Assembly: GCF_000378425.1 (NCBI RefSeq)
Contig: NZ_KB899812.1
Span: forward strand, 34,874 to 98,873
Origin: Cohnella laeviribosi DSM 21336
GTDB taxonomy: Bacteria > Bacillota > Bacilli > Paenibacillales > Paenibacillaceae
Length of the DNA stretch: 64,000 nucleotides
Reading direction: 5' to 3'
Below, one piece after another: positions 37,072 through 45,857 of this stretch. Position 1 is the stretch's first letter, and the number at the start of each line of letters is the position of its first letter. The translations under genes were made by a program, and so were the position numbers. The notes under the pieces are model-generated. The model ran no database searches. It was not told the DNA's origin and was given only the letters and a program-made list of their open reading frames with translations.

Positions 37072-38162
37072 TTGACCATTCAGGGCAAGGAAAAAGAATC
37101 GAAGATCGAAGCGATTAAGCGGCAAAGCCGCTACCTGCGGGGCACCATCAAGGAAGCCCTTCAGGATGGCAAGCCGATGTTCTCGGAAGAGGACATCCAG
37201 GTGCTGAAGTTCCACGGCGTGTACCAACAGGACGATCGGGACTTGCGGTCCAAGCTGGTGAAGGAAGGCAAAGAGAAGCATTACTCCATGATGATCCGCG
37301 CCCGCATCCGTTCAAGGTTGCGATCGTACCGGAAGGCGACAACTGCCTCGATGTCTACGACAACGACATCGGCCTTGTGGCGCATATCGAGGACGGCCGC
37401 GTCGCGGGCTACACCGTGCTGGCAGGCGGCGGCATGGGCCGGACGGCGGTCGATCAGTCGACCTACCCGAGGCTGGCGAGCCCGCTCTGCTATGTGTCCA
37501 GGAAGGATGTCGTCGATACGATCCTCGACACCTGCGTGGCCATCGTGACCATCGAACGGGACTTCGGAGACCGCTCGAACCGCCGGTTCGCCCGCATGAA
37601 ATATTTAATCGACCAGCGAGGACTGGACTGGTTCCGGCAAGAGGTCGAGGCCAGACTCGGACGGAAATTGGAGCCGCCGCGAACGCTGCAATGGCATAAC
37701 GGGCACGACCATCTCGGTTGGCATCGCGAGCGCGACGGAACGAGTTTCCTGGGCCTGTTTATTCCATATGGCCGCATTAAGGATACCGAGAACATGCAAC
37801 TGAAATCGGTTCTTCGCGACCTTGTGCTTGAGCTTCGGCCGACCGTTCGCTTCACCGCGCAGCAAAACGTGATCCTGAGCGGCATCCCGGACGAGCTTCG
37901 CCCGGCGGTCGAAGAGCGGCTGCGCTCCGCGGGCGTGCCGCTTCCGCAGGAGCTGTCTACGGTCCGGCAAAATACGATGGCGTGCGTCGCGCTCCCCACA
38001 TGCGGACTCGCCCTGGCCGAATCGGAGCGGTTCGCCCTGTGCTGGAAGCGTTCGCCCATGAGCGGGAACAAGGCGAGGACTTCGGCAGCTATTGGCGCCG
38101 CGTTGGCTTGGAACGGTTCCGAAGCGCCGGGAACGCATAACGGAAGCGCGAATCATGCGTAA
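37072..38162 (+). pseudogene. sulfite/nitrite reductase hemoprotein, internally deleted, frameshifted and C-terminally truncated
   Basis: A TTG start at 37072 with GGGAGGG upstream opens a good CysI/NirA N-terminus (YLRGTIKEALQDG, FSEEDIQVLKFHGVYQQDDRDLR, MIRARI). About 170 residues of the family are then missing, and the match resumes in another frame (PFKVAIVPEGDNCLDVYDN, then GRVAGYTVLAGGGMGRTAVD, TYPRLASPLCYV). It ends after CVALPTCGLALAESERF, which holds the first two Cys of the 4Fe-4S/siroheme site. The second Cys pair and the C-terminus are gone. A working enzyme needs all four, so this gene is dead. Sulfite-reductase type is favoured by the CxALPTC motif. Confidence 0.85.
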
Positions 38163-38189
38163 GATCAAGGGCTGGGAGGAGTACCCGGG

Positions 38190-39023
38190 ATGGCCAAAGC
38201 GCTGGAGGGAAAACGGATTGTCATTGCGGGGTCCCGCAAAATAAGCGAAATGAGCGAAATTATCGAGAGACAAGGCGGCGTTCCCGTCGTCCGTCCGCAG
38301 CAAGGGACCCTGGTGCTGGCAGAAGACGAAGTGAAGCGCGATCTGCTTCAAGTGCTGGAAAGCGGGACCGATTGGTTCATTTTCACGACGGGAACCGGAC
38401 TGGAAACCCTGCTGGATCAGGCGGAACGGATCGGTGTCCGATCGCCGCTCCTCGACATTGTGAAGCAGTCCAAAGTCGGGGCAAGAGGCTATAAAACCTT
38501 GGCGAAACTCAAGCAGCTTGGCATCGAGCCGATTGTCGCCGACGACGACGGGACGACGCAAGGACTGATCCGGAAGCTTGAAGCTTACGATTTCGAAGGT
38601 CAAGGGGTAACCGTTCAATTGCATGGCGAGCCCATGCCGTCCTTGGCCGGCTTTTTCGAACAAAAAGGGGCCGCAGTCCGGGCGATATTGCCGTACAAGC
38701 ATGTTCCGCCGGACGCTCAGGTGTCGCGCCGGTTGTGCCAGGAAATTGCGGACGCGTCCGTCGATGCCGTCTGCTTCACGTCAGCGGTGCAGGTTCGTTA
38801 TTTTTATCAATTTGCCAAACAGAACGGCCTGGACCGGCAAATTACGGAAAGCCTGAACCGGCGGGTGCTCGCGGCGGCGGTCGGAAAAGTCACGGCCGAG
38901 GCTTTGCGGGAAGAAGGCGTCAGCCGGGTGCTGGCGCCGGACATCGAACGGATGGGCGCGATGATCGTGGAGCTTGCCCATTATTACCGGAACCAATCTG
39001 CGCTAAAGGGGATGATGGAATGA
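38190..39023 (+). CDS. uroporphyrinogen-III synthase-like protein (HemD family)
   Basis: This 277-residue protein has the bilobed HemD pattern: GKRIVIAGSRKISEMSEIIERQGGVPVVRP at the start, DWFIFTTGTGLETLL, then GVTVQLHGEPMPSLAGFFEQKGAAVRAILPY and DAVCFTSAVQVRYFYQFA. HemD makes uroporphyrinogen III, the precursor of siroheme and heme. Its place just after a siroheme-dependent reductase (now broken) suggests it supplied siroheme for that enzyme or is a HemD-like accessory. The ATG at 38190 has GGAGG ten bases upstream. Its stop overlaps the nitrilase start (ATGA). Confidence 0.8.
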   Translation: MAKALEGKRIVIAGSRKISEMSEIIERQGGVPVVRPQQGTLVLAEDEVKRDLLQVLESGTDWFIFTTGTGLETLLDQAERIGVRSPLLDIVKQSKVGARGYKTLAKLKQLGIEPIVADDDGTTQGLIRKLEAYDFEGQGVTVQLHGEPMPSLAGFFEQKGAAVRAILPYKHVPPDAQVSRRLCQEIADASVDAVCFTSAVQVRYFYQFAKQNGLDRQITESLNRRVLAAAVGKVTAEALREEGVSRVLAPDIERMGAMIVELAHYYRNQSALKGMME

Positions 39024-39973
39024 AACAGCGCCGAATTCGTGCCGCCGTCGTGCAAGCGGCGCCGATTCTGTTCGACAAGCGGTCCGCGATGGACAAAATC
39101 AGAAGCAAAACGAAGGAAGCGGCCGGGCAAGGCGCCCATCTCGTCGTATTTCCGGAAGTGTTCCTGCCGGGCTACCCGCGGGGCTTGTATTTCGGCACGC
39201 GCGTCGGCAGCCGGGATTCGGCCGGCAGACAAGACTGGGAACGCTACTGGAACAGCGCGATCGAGGTGCCGGGCGCCGAAACGGACGAGCTGGGCGAGCT
39301 GGCCCGAGAGACCGGCGTTTATCTGGTTGTAGGCGTTGTGGAGCGGGATCGGGAATTCAGCACCGGCACGTTATACAATTCCATCGTGTATATCGGGCCG
39401 GACGGAAGCGTATTGGGAAAACATCGAAAGCTGGTGCCGACAGGGGCTGAACGGCTCTTGTGGGGACAAGGGGACGGCAGCACGCTTACGGTGATCGATA
39501 CCCCTTTCGGCCGGATCGGCGGTCTGATCTGCTGGGAAAATTATATGCCGCTTGCCCGCATGGCCATGTATGCGCAAGGCATTGACATCTTGATTACGCC
39601 GACCGCGGATGCGCGCGACACCTGGCAGGCCACGTTGCGGCACATTGCCTGCGAAGGCCGCTGCTTTGTCGTGTCCTGCAACCAGTTTGTGACGAAAGAT
39701 TCGTATCCCGGCGACTTGGCCTGCTACGAGGACATTCGGTCCGATCCCGACATTCTTTGCAGAGGCGGCAGCGCCATCGTCGGCCCGCTTGGAGACTATG
39801 TGGCGGAGCCGCTCTACAACCGGGAAGGCATCCTGACAGCCGAGCTTGACCTGTCCCAAGTCACGCAAAGCCGCTTCGACTTTGATGTGACGGGCCACTA
39901 TAGCCGGCCCGACGTGTTTCAACTCGTCATCAACGGCCAGAAGCAGGAGATTGCCCGCTTCACCGGCAACTAA
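39020..39973 (+). CDS. nitrilase / carbon-nitrogen hydrolase
   Basis: This 317-residue enzyme has the nitrilase triad: Glu46 in VVFPEVFLPGYPRG, Lys137 in LGKHRKLVPT, and Cys171 in GGLICWENYMP. The GYPRG and CWEN contexts are those of true nitrilases rather than amidases, so conversion of a nitrile to acid plus ammonia is likely. It is translationally coupled to the HemD-like gene by a 4-bp ATGA overlap. A longer reading from 38735 lies inside the HemD gene and is rejected. Nitrogen acquisition is the natural context; the nitrile is unknown. Confidence 0.92.
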   Translation: MKQRRIRAAVVQAAPILFDKRSAMDKIRSKTKEAAGQGAHLVVFPEVFLPGYPRGLYFGTRVGSRDSAGRQDWERYWNSAIEVPGAETDELGELARETGVYLVVGVVERDREFSTGTLYNSIVYIGPDGSVLGKHRKLVPTGAERLLWGQGDGSTLTVIDTPFGRIGGLICWENYMPLARMAMYAQGIDILITPTADARDTWQATLRHIACEGRCFVVSCNQFVTKDSYPGDLACYEDIRSDPDILCRGGSAIVGPLGDYVAEPLYNREGILTAELDLSQVTQSRFDFDVTGHYSRPDVFQLVINGQKQEIARFTGN

Positions 39974-39986
39974 AAACTCGTTCCCC

Positions 39987-40025
39987 GAAAAAAGCCGGGC
40001 ATCCGTCAGGATGACCCGGCTTTTT
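39987..40025. terminator. bidirectional terminator between nitrilase and metE
   Basis: AAAAAAGCCGGG pairs with CCCGGCTTTTT around a 15-nt loop, with T runs on both strands, between two converging genes. Confidence 0.88.
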
Positions 40026-40035
40026 CTTATGAACC

Positions 40036-42324
40036 TCAGCACTTCACAGCATATTTTTCCCGGGCAATCTTGGTTGCCTCGACCATATTCCGCAGCGAAG
40101 CGACCGTCTCCTCCTGCTTGCGCGTTTTCAACCCGCAGTCGGGATTGATCCAGAACAGCGCCGGATCGAGAACCCTTAGCGCCCGATCGATCATGGCGAC
40201 CATTTCCTCGACGGACGGCACCCTCGGGCTGTGAATATCGTATACCCCGAGCCCGATTCCCTTGTCGTACGTGTTGTTTTCAAAGCTTTCGATCAGCTCG
40301 CCGTGACTGCGCGAGGTCTCGATCGAAATGACGTCCGCATCCAGCGCGCGGATGGCGTCGATAATATCGTGAAACTCGCTGTAGCACATATGCGTATGGA
40401 TCTGGGTCTCGTCCTTCACGGTGGAGGTAGACAGGCGGAAAGCCCGGACCGCCCAATCCAAATAATCCGCCCATTTGTCGCGTTTGAGCGGCAGCCCTTC
40501 CCGGAGCGCAGGCTCGTCTACCTGGATCATACCGATGCCCGCCGCTTCCAGCGCCTCGACTTCGCTGCGCAGCGCAAGCGCGATTTGATACGCCACCTGC
40601 TCGCGCGGCATATCGTCGCGGACGAACGACCAGTTCAAAATCGTAATCGGGCCCGTCAGCATCCCTTTGACCGGCTTGTTCGCAAGGGATTGGGCATACA
40701 CCGTTTCCGCAACCGTCATCGGCTTGACGAACGCGACATCGCCGTAGATGACCGGCGGCTTCACGCAGCGCGAGCCGTACGACTGCACCCATCCGTTCGA
40801 CGTAAACGCAAATCCGTCCAGCTTCTCCCCGAAAAATTCCACCATGTCCGTCCGCTCGAATTCCCCGTGAACGAATACGTCGAGTCCGAGCTCCTCTTGC
40901 AGCTCGATCCACGTTTTGATTTGTTCCCGGATAAACGTTTCGTACTGCTCGTTGCTCCACTCGCCTTTTCTCCATTTCAGCCGGGCTTGCCGGACTTCCG
41001 GCGTTTGCGGGAAGCTGCCGATCGTCGTCGTCGGCAGCAGCGGCAGCTGCCATCTCTGCTGTTGAACCTTCCGCCGGGTCTCGAAGCTGCTCGCCCTTCG
41101 GGAAGGATGGGCGTCGAGCCGGGCGACCGTTTCCTGAACGGATGGACGGTTGCGAAGCGGCGACTGCTGCAGCGCTTCTCTTGCCTCCCTGCTGGCCGTA
41201 AGCTCTTCCGCGACGGCAGCCTTGCCTTCCTTAACGGCTTTGACGAGCAGCGCAAGCTCGTCCAGCTTCTCGTCCGCAAAGGCCAGCGCCGCTTTCAGAA
41301 CCGGGTCCAGCTTGTTTTCCGGCTCCGTGGTAACCGGAACATGAAGCAGGCTGCAAGACGGCTGGACGATCATGCGCTCGTAGGGAACGACCGCGGACAA
41401 CTGCGCAAGAAGCTCCAGCTTGGCATCCAGATCGGCACGCCAAATGTTGCGCCCGTCAATCACGCCCGCGCCAAGCACTTTATCTTCCGGGAACCCGAAG
41501 GCAGTCAACGAGCGGAGGTTTTGCTCCGAGCCGTGAACGAAATCAAGTCCGATCCCCCGAACGGGGAGGGAAATGACGGCTTCGTAGTGATCGACGGCTT
41601 CAAAATACGTTTGCAGCATGACCTTCAACCGCGGAGCCGCTTGGGCCAGCGCCTCGTAAACGGCGCTTACGCGCTTCATGTCCTCCGCCGTCAAGGAAGT
41701 GGCGAGAATCGGCTCGTCAACCTGCACCCATTCCACGCCTTCGGCTTCCAGTTCCTTGAACACCTGGACATAGAGCGGCAGCAGCCGGTCGATCCATGCC
41801 CCGAGCTGCTCCGGTTCATAGCCTTTGGACAGCTTCAAAAACGTGTACAAGCCGACCATCACCGGCTTGCCGGCAATGCCGAGCTTCTCTTTGGCCTCCC
41901 GGTAAGCGGAAAGCGGGCGATTCTCGGTCAGCGCCGGCGCCGCATCCGCCAATTCCGGCACAATATAATGGTAGTTCGTGTTGAACCATTTCGTCATTTC
42001 GCACGCCGTCGCCTCCCGGTCGCCGCGGGCCATGGCGTAATAGACGGAAAGCGGAACCGCGCCGCCTTTGTAGTCGAACCGTTTGGGAACCAATCCGAAC
42101 ATGACGGCCGTATCCAGCATATGATCGTACAAGGTGAAGTCGCCCACCGGAATCCGGTCGATGCCCTTCTCCCGCTGGCGCTTTAGGCCGTCCAGCCGAA
42201 TTTCCGCCAGCTGCTCGAGAAAGCTTTTTTCATCCAGCTTGCCGGACCAGAACGCTTCAAGCGCTTTTTTCCATTCGCGATTTTTTCCGATTCTGGGGTA
42301 ACCCAAATTACCGCTTTTGATCAA
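40036..42324 (-). CDS. metE: cobalamin-independent methionine synthase
   Basis: This 762-residue enzyme moves a methyl group from methyl-tetrahydrofolate-polyglutamate to homocysteine. The N-terminal half starts SGNLGYPRIGKNREWKKALEAFW; the catalytic C-terminal barrel holds the zinc ligands in THMCYSEFHD and WINPDCGLKTR. The start is a TTG at 42324 with AGGAG nine bases upstream. A cobalamin riboswitch and terminator lie in its 483-bp leader, so it should be made only when vitamin B12 is scarce. This also predicts a B12-dependent MetH elsewhere in the genome. Confidence 0.96.
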   Translation of the reverse strand: MIKSGNLGYPRIGKNREWKKALEAFWSGKLDEKSFLEQLAEIRLDGLKRQREKGIDRIPVGDFTLYDHMLDTAVMFGLVPKRFDYKGGAVPLSVYYAMARGDREATACEMTKWFNTNYHYIVPELADAAPALTENRPLSAYREAKEKLGIAGKPVMVGLYTFLKLSKGYEPEQLGAWIDRLLPLYVQVFKELEAEGVEWVQVDEPILATSLTAEDMKRVSAVYEALAQAAPRLKVMLQTYFEAVDHYEAVISLPVRGIGLDFVHGSEQNLRSLTAFGFPEDKVLGAGVIDGRNIWRADLDAKLELLAQLSAVVPYERMIVQPSCSLLHVPVTTEPENKLDPVLKAALAFADEKLDELALLVKAVKEGKAAVAEELTASREAREALQQSPLRNRPSVQETVARLDAHPSRRASSFETRRKVQQQRWQLPLLPTTTIGSFPQTPEVRQARLKWRKGEWSNEQYETFIREQIKTWIELQEELGLDVFVHGEFERTDMVEFFGEKLDGFAFTSNGWVQSYGSRCVKPPVIYGDVAFVKPMTVAETVYAQSLANKPVKGMLTGPITILNWSFVRDDMPREQVAYQIALALRSEVEALEAAGIGMIQVDEPALREGLPLKRDKWADYLDWAVRAFRLSTSTVKDETQIHTHMCYSEFHDIIDAIRALDADVISIETSRSHGELIESFENNTYDKGIGLGVYDIHSPRVPSVEEMVAMIDRALRVLDPALFWINPDCGLKTRKQEETVASLRNMVEATKIAREKYAVKC

Positions 42325-42371
42325 TGTTCAGCACTCCTCGCAAGGTTTAAGTGATAGCAGCAGGCCGCAAA

Positions 42372-42417
42372 TAAAAAAGGCATCCCTATCCTAAAATAAG
42401 CAGGATAAAGATGCCCC
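42372..42417 (-). terminator. terminator of the cobalamin riboswitch
   Basis: On the minus strand GGGGCATC...ATCCT pairs with AGGAT...GATGCC, followed by six T. It sits between the aptamer and metE and is the likely expression platform. Confidence 0.8.
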
Positions 42418-42489
42418 TCTTGTTTGTTTCGCATAAGACGGACGCCATCTTTAACACCTCCCTATCTCCCGTAGGTCAAAGCAGTGTTG

Positions 42490-42670
42490 TTAGAACAGGC
42501 AGGTCTCCTGGCTCCAGAATCTACGCCTTGTCAGCAGCCTTCCCAACCTTGCGGTCAGTGGCCAAGCGCTGCGGCTCCTCTGTTACAGTGGCGGGACCGC
42601 GCCGGATTTGCACCGGTCTTCCCTTTTAAGCCTTGGACGAAGGGTCCAAAGCACCTGTTCCCAAAGTATT
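42490..42670 (-). promoter_or_regulatory. cobalamin (AdoCbl) riboswitch upstream of metE
   Basis: The minus strand shows the class hallmarks in order: GGGAAGACCGGTGC followed by AAATCCGGCGCGGTCCCGCC and ACTGT, a GGGAAGGCTGCTGAC segment, and the closing GCCAGGAGACCTGCC box. It should turn metE off when B12 is available. Confidence 0.94.
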
Positions 42671-42723
42671 CAATTGTGAAACGTTGCAGCGTTGGCGCGC
42701 ATAATCGCATTGAGCTGCAAACG

Positions 42724-42740
42724 TATAATGTCACATTATA
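42724..42740. promoter_or_regulatory. perfect palindrome in the metE promoter region
   Basis: TATAATGT-C-ACATTATA is an 8+8 bp palindrome about 55 bp upstream of the riboswitch aptamer. It contains a TATAAT on each strand, so it may be the metE -10, an operator, or both. Confidence 0.45.
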
Positions 42741-42763
42741 TCGTAACCCTCCCGAATATGCCA

Positions 42764-42795
42764 CCGAAAAAAAATCGGCGTCCTCCGGCGGAGAC
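42764..42795 (-). terminator. terminator after the sugar isomerase-like gene
   Basis: On the minus strand CGTCTCC-GCC-GGAGGACG forms a stem with one bulge, then CC, GA and eight T. It ends the ArsR-group transcript. Confidence 0.7.
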
Positions 42796-42807
42796 GGAGC
42801 GGTCAGG

Positions 42808-43656
42808 TTACGGCAGCAATTTCAATTCCGCCCAATGCGGATGAGCCTCAAGGCGCCGTTCCATGTCGCGGAAAGCCTGGAGCGACCGTTTCAGCTTCGC
42901 GTAGGCGTCGCCCCCCTCGCTCCAGCCCTGAAAACCGATCATTCCATCAAAACCGATCTTTTTCAGCGCTCCAAGCAAAGCGAAGTTATCCAGCTCGCCT
43001 TCGTCCAGCGGCTCGATCGTCGCCACGTTGCCGAATCCGTGCGGATTCCGGCGGCTGCCGGACAGGTTCGCTTGCTTCAGGTACGGCGCAGCCGCCTCCA
43101 GAATGCCCGTCAGGTTGGTTCCGTCGACGGCGTACCAGTGGTAGCCGCAGAACACGATGCCCAGATTGGGGTGGTTCAACCGCCGGCACAGCCGCACCGC
43201 ATCCTCGTGGCGTTCGATCCAGAAAGACAGATGCGTATACAGCAGGAGGTCGATGTTCCGCCGCTCGCAAATCTTAAGCGCTTTTTCCAGCCACTTCGCC
43301 GCGATGTCGTCGCCCGCCGGGTCCGACGGACGCAGACGGCCGCCTACGGACTGGATCGCCAGTTCGACCGTCGAGCATCCCTCGATCGTCTCCAGCAGTT
43401 TCAGGATGCCTTGATTTTTCGGATGGTCCTCGCCCAAAGACAAATCCAGCACGACGTACACGCCCGCGACGTCCAGCCCGTATTTTTCCTTGACGCCGGC
43501 AAGCTTCGCCGCATCCCGCCACCGCTCTCCGTGCCAGACGGACATATGCATGGCGTCGTACCCGATCTCTTTCAGCATCTCGCACCGCGCTTCAAAGCTG
43601 TAAATGCCCATGGAGTTGTAAAAGGAAAAATCCATCGCATAAACACGGTAAGCCAT
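42808..43656 (-). CDS. sugar phosphate isomerase/epimerase-like TIM-barrel protein
   Basis: This 282-residue protein belongs to the xylose-isomerase-like barrel family (AP endonuclease 2 fold): YAMDFSFYNSMGIYSFEARCEMLKEIGYDAMH, GLDVAGVYVVLDL, NLGIVFCGYHWYAV with the His/Asp metal-site region, and GFDGMIGFQG near the end. The reaction cannot be deduced. It is the last gene of the group with the NQO1-like and LLM oxidoreductases. The ATG at 43656 has AAGGAGG ten bases upstream and lies 4 bp after the preceding stop codon. Confidence 0.82.
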   Translation of the reverse strand: MAYRVYAMDFSFYNSMGIYSFEARCEMLKEIGYDAMHMSVWHGERWRDAAKLAGVKEKYGLDVAGVYVVLDLSLGEDHPKNQGILKLLETIEGCSTVELAIQSVGGRLRPSDPAGDDIAAKWLEKALKICERRNIDLLLYTHLSFWIERHEDAVRLCRRLNHPNLGIVFCGYHWYAVDGTNLTGILEAAAPYLKQANLSGSRRNPHGFGNVATIEPLDEGELDNFALLGALKKIGFDGMIGFQGWSEGGDAYAKLKRSLQAFRDMERRLEAHPHWAELKLLP

Positions 43657-43660
43657 CGCG

Positions 43661-44293
43661 TCAGTTCCTCCTTCCCGCCGAACCGATTCCCGCGTCCACG
43701 GAATCGCCGTAGCGTTGCCCCAACGCATACGCTCGTTGCAGCAGATTGTCGTAATGCTTGCCGATCTCTTCCCCGCTCTCCATATCCTCGGCCAGCGTGT
43801 TGTACAGAAACGCCACTTCCGATTGGGAAATGCCCGTATACCCGGCCAGACCGACATTCAGATAATGGGAAATCATCGTATCGAAATTCCGTTTTTTCAA
43901 GCTTTCTTCCGTCTCCCCGACCAGCGGAATCCATAATACTTTTTTGTGCGGAAGCTTCGATCCGCCGTAAGCGAAGCCATAGTTCCACGTGCGGTCGATA
44001 TAGCCTTTGACCATGGCCGGCAGGGAATACCACCACAACGGGAAGATAAACGCCAGCCCTTCGTTTCGTTTCAGCCGTTCCATCTCGGCGTGAACGCGCG
44101 CGGAATAGCGCTTTTGGGGGTTGTCCCAATCGGGCTCGTCTTTTTCGAAGACAAGCGGATCGAACTCCTCCCCGTACAAGTCCGCCACTTCCGCTTCATG
44201 GCCGGCATCGGTCAGGCCTTGAACGAAGCGTTCGGCAACGGCAAACGTAAGGGAATTTCTTCTCGGATGCGAAACGATCGTCAGCACTTTCAC
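43661..44293 (-). CDS. NAD(P)H:quinone oxidoreductase-like flavoprotein (flavodoxin-2 fold)
   Basis: This 210-residue protein has the flavodoxin-2/NQO1 pattern: MKVLTIVSHPRRNSLTFAVAERFVQGL at the start (FMN/FAD phosphate site), FIFPLWWYSLPAMVKGYIDRTWNYGFAY, and LVGETEESL. It should reduce quinones or similar electrophiles with NAD(P)H, often as a detoxification step. The start is the GTG at 44293, with GGAG eight bases upstream; a GTG three codons earlier abuts that site. Confidence 0.9.
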   Translation of the reverse strand: MKVLTIVSHPRRNSLTFAVAERFVQGLTDAGHEAEVADLYGEEFDPLVFEKDEPDWDNPQKRYSARVHAEMERLKRNEGLAFIFPLWWYSLPAMVKGYIDRTWNYGFAYGGSKLPHKKVLWIPLVGETEESLKKRNFDTMISHYLNVGLAGYTGISQSEVAFLYNTLAEDMESGEEIGKHYDNLLQRAYALGQRYGDSVDAGIGSAGRRN

Positions 44294-44358
44294 AGCAGCC
44301 ACTCCTTAACGGATTTTGGCGAAGCCAACCGGCCGCGAGACAGCCGGGGTTCGTCCGC

Positions 44359-45324
44359 TTACGAATGTTCCTGTTGCTTGCCCGTCAATGCGGGAAAATG
44401 CGGCACGACTTCTTCGCCCAGCTCTTCGATCACTTCTTCCACCGGACGATGGCCGTATTTCAGATTGATGATCACGTGGTTGACGCCGATTTGCTTCAAA
44501 AAGCGAATGAAATCAAGCAGCGGATTGCGCCCGATTCGGAACCCCAAATGGATGGGAACCGGCGGATGGTTCGGATCCTCGGTCAAATCGATATACAGGG
44601 ATTGGGTGAACGGTTTAAACTGATCGGTGTGCGACCGCCAATTTTTAATCAGCTCCGCCTGGAATTTCACATTTCGGGGATAATACATCCAGCCGTCGCC
44701 GTGTTCGGCAATCCATTCCTCGGACTGCAGGCTGTGGCCGGTTACCAGCACGGGAATATCCGCCAGACGCGGTTTGGGCAGAAGATCCCCCTGCGTCATA
44801 TCGACGCGCGGCGATTGAATCGTCGGGAAGCTCTCCTTCCACGCCGTTTTCATAACCGAAACGGCTTCCTGGAACAAAGCGCCGCGCTCGCCGGGGTTGA
44901 CCGAGAAAGCGGGGAATTCGATCGGACGGTCCCCGGTCGCCACGCCGAGAATCAGCCGTTCGCCGGAAAGGCGGTCGACGGAAGCGGCGGCTTTGGCCAC
45001 ATGCAACGGATGGCGCAACGTGAGAATGATGCTGGCGGTGCCCAGCGCGATGTCCCGGGTGTTGGCGGCCAGATACCCCAAATAGACCCAGGGATCGTAA
45101 ATTTGGCCCACGTCTCCGAAATAGGGGTCGTGCAGCGGAACGTCCCGGACGAACAAGGCGGCGAAACCGAGCTCCTCGGCTCTTTTGGCCAGCTTCATTT
45201 GCTTTTCCAAGTTCATCTCCGGAACGCTGCCTTCGTACGATTCCAACGGAAAGAACAATCCGAGCGTCAGGTTGTCTTGTTTAAATAGGCGCGAATACCC
45301 TCTATGCTGCTCAAAGCGGTTCAT
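44359..45324 (-). CDS. LLM-class flavin-dependent oxidoreductase (luciferase-like monooxygenase family)
   Basis: This 321-residue protein has the bacterial-luciferase-like barrel: LTLGLFFPLESYEG, AEELGFAALFVRDVPL, DIALGTASIILTLRHPLHVAKAAASVDRLSGERLILGVATGDRP, and VLVTGHSLQSEEWIAEHGDGWMYYPR. It uses reduced flavin, which the flavoprotein encoded next could help supply. The substrate is unknown. The ATG at 45324 has GGAGGGG six bases upstream. It is preceded by an AT-rich promoter and the ArsR-type gene. Confidence 0.92.
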   Translation of the reverse strand: MNRFEQHRGYSRLFKQDNLTLGLFFPLESYEGSVPEMNLEKQMKLAKRAEELGFAALFVRDVPLHDPYFGDVGQIYDPWVYLGYLAANTRDIALGTASIILTLRHPLHVAKAAASVDRLSGERLILGVATGDRPIEFPAFSVNPGERGALFQEAVSVMKTAWKESFPTIQSPRVDMTQGDLLPKPRLADIPVLVTGHSLQSEEWIAEHGDGWMYYPRNVKFQAELIKNWRSHTDQFKPFTQSLYIDLTEDPNHPPVPIHLGFRIGRNPLLDFIRFLKQIGVNHVIINLKYGHRPVEEVIEELGEEVVPHFPALTGKQQEHS

Positions 45325-45363
45325 CAGCGTCCCCTCCGAATCTATAATAATAAATATCTAAAA

Positions 45364-45373
45364 ATATCGATAT
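45364..45373. promoter_or_regulatory. ATATCGATAT palindrome, possible ArsR-family operator
   Basis: A perfect 10-bp palindrome lies in the AT-rich 112-bp gap between the regulator and the LLM gene, about 40 bp upstream of its start codon and beside the likely -10. ArsR-type regulators bind such AT-rich dyads. Confidence 0.4.
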
Positions 45374-45436
45374 AATCATAAAACAAAAATGCGTTTCCTG
45401 CAAGGATCAAGCAGCGGCGGCCGACCCGAGCGGGAT

Positions 45437-45739
45437 TTACAATTCCCTGGCCAGCAGTTCCGTCATTTTTTTAATATTTTCCTCGTCCCTTTTATAATAC
45501 GTAAATTGCCCAATGCGTTTTGCTTTTATTAATCCGGCGTTTTGCAGCATGGACAGGTAAAGGGATACGGTGGATTGCGACAATCCGACTTTTTTGTGAA
45601 TATCGCTCACGCACACCCCGTCTTCGCGGATATCCCCGTTAAGCGGTTTCGGAAAATGAATTTCCGGGTGCTTTAACCACTGCAGCATCTGCAGCCTCGT
45701 TTCATTGGACAAGGCTTTGAAAACTTCCAAAAGTTCCAT
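45437..45739 (-). CDS. ArsR-family winged-helix regulator
   Basis: This 100-residue repressor-type protein (MELLEVFKALSNETRLQMLQWLKHPEIHF) has the ArsR helix-turn-helix VCVSDIHKKVGLSQSTVSLYLSMLQNAGLIKAKRIGQFTYY. It lacks the CxC metal motif of ArsR, so it probably senses something other than arsenite. GGAGGT precedes the ATG at 45739. Upstream of, and co-directional with, the LLM/NQO/TIM-barrel genes, it is their likely regulator. Confidence 0.88.
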   Translation of the reverse strand: MELLEVFKALSNETRLQMLQWLKHPEIHFPKPLNGDIREDGVCVSDIHKKVGLSQSTVSLYLSMLQNAGLIKAKRIGQFTYYKRDEENIKKMTELLAREL

Positions 45740-45825
45740 GGCTACCTCCAGATGCGAAAACTTCATTCGTATGGTGATCCCCGATTTTCCATCCCATAGT
45801 CTTACTCATTCTAACATTCCAAAGC

Positions 45826-45848
45826 GGCCGTTTGGAATACCGTTGCGC
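45826..45848. repeat. 8-bp inverted repeat between the GH15 and ArsR genes
   Basis: ATTCCAAA and TTTGGAAT flank GCGGCCG. There is no T tract. It lies 10 bp after the end of the GH15 gene and may be a weak terminator for it or an operator upstream of arsR. Confidence 0.4.
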
Positions 45849-45857
45849 CAAGAAGCT

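Noticed and set aside
40231..42186. 651-codon open frame on the plus strand
   Set aside because: It is antisense to metE; composition-driven open frame.
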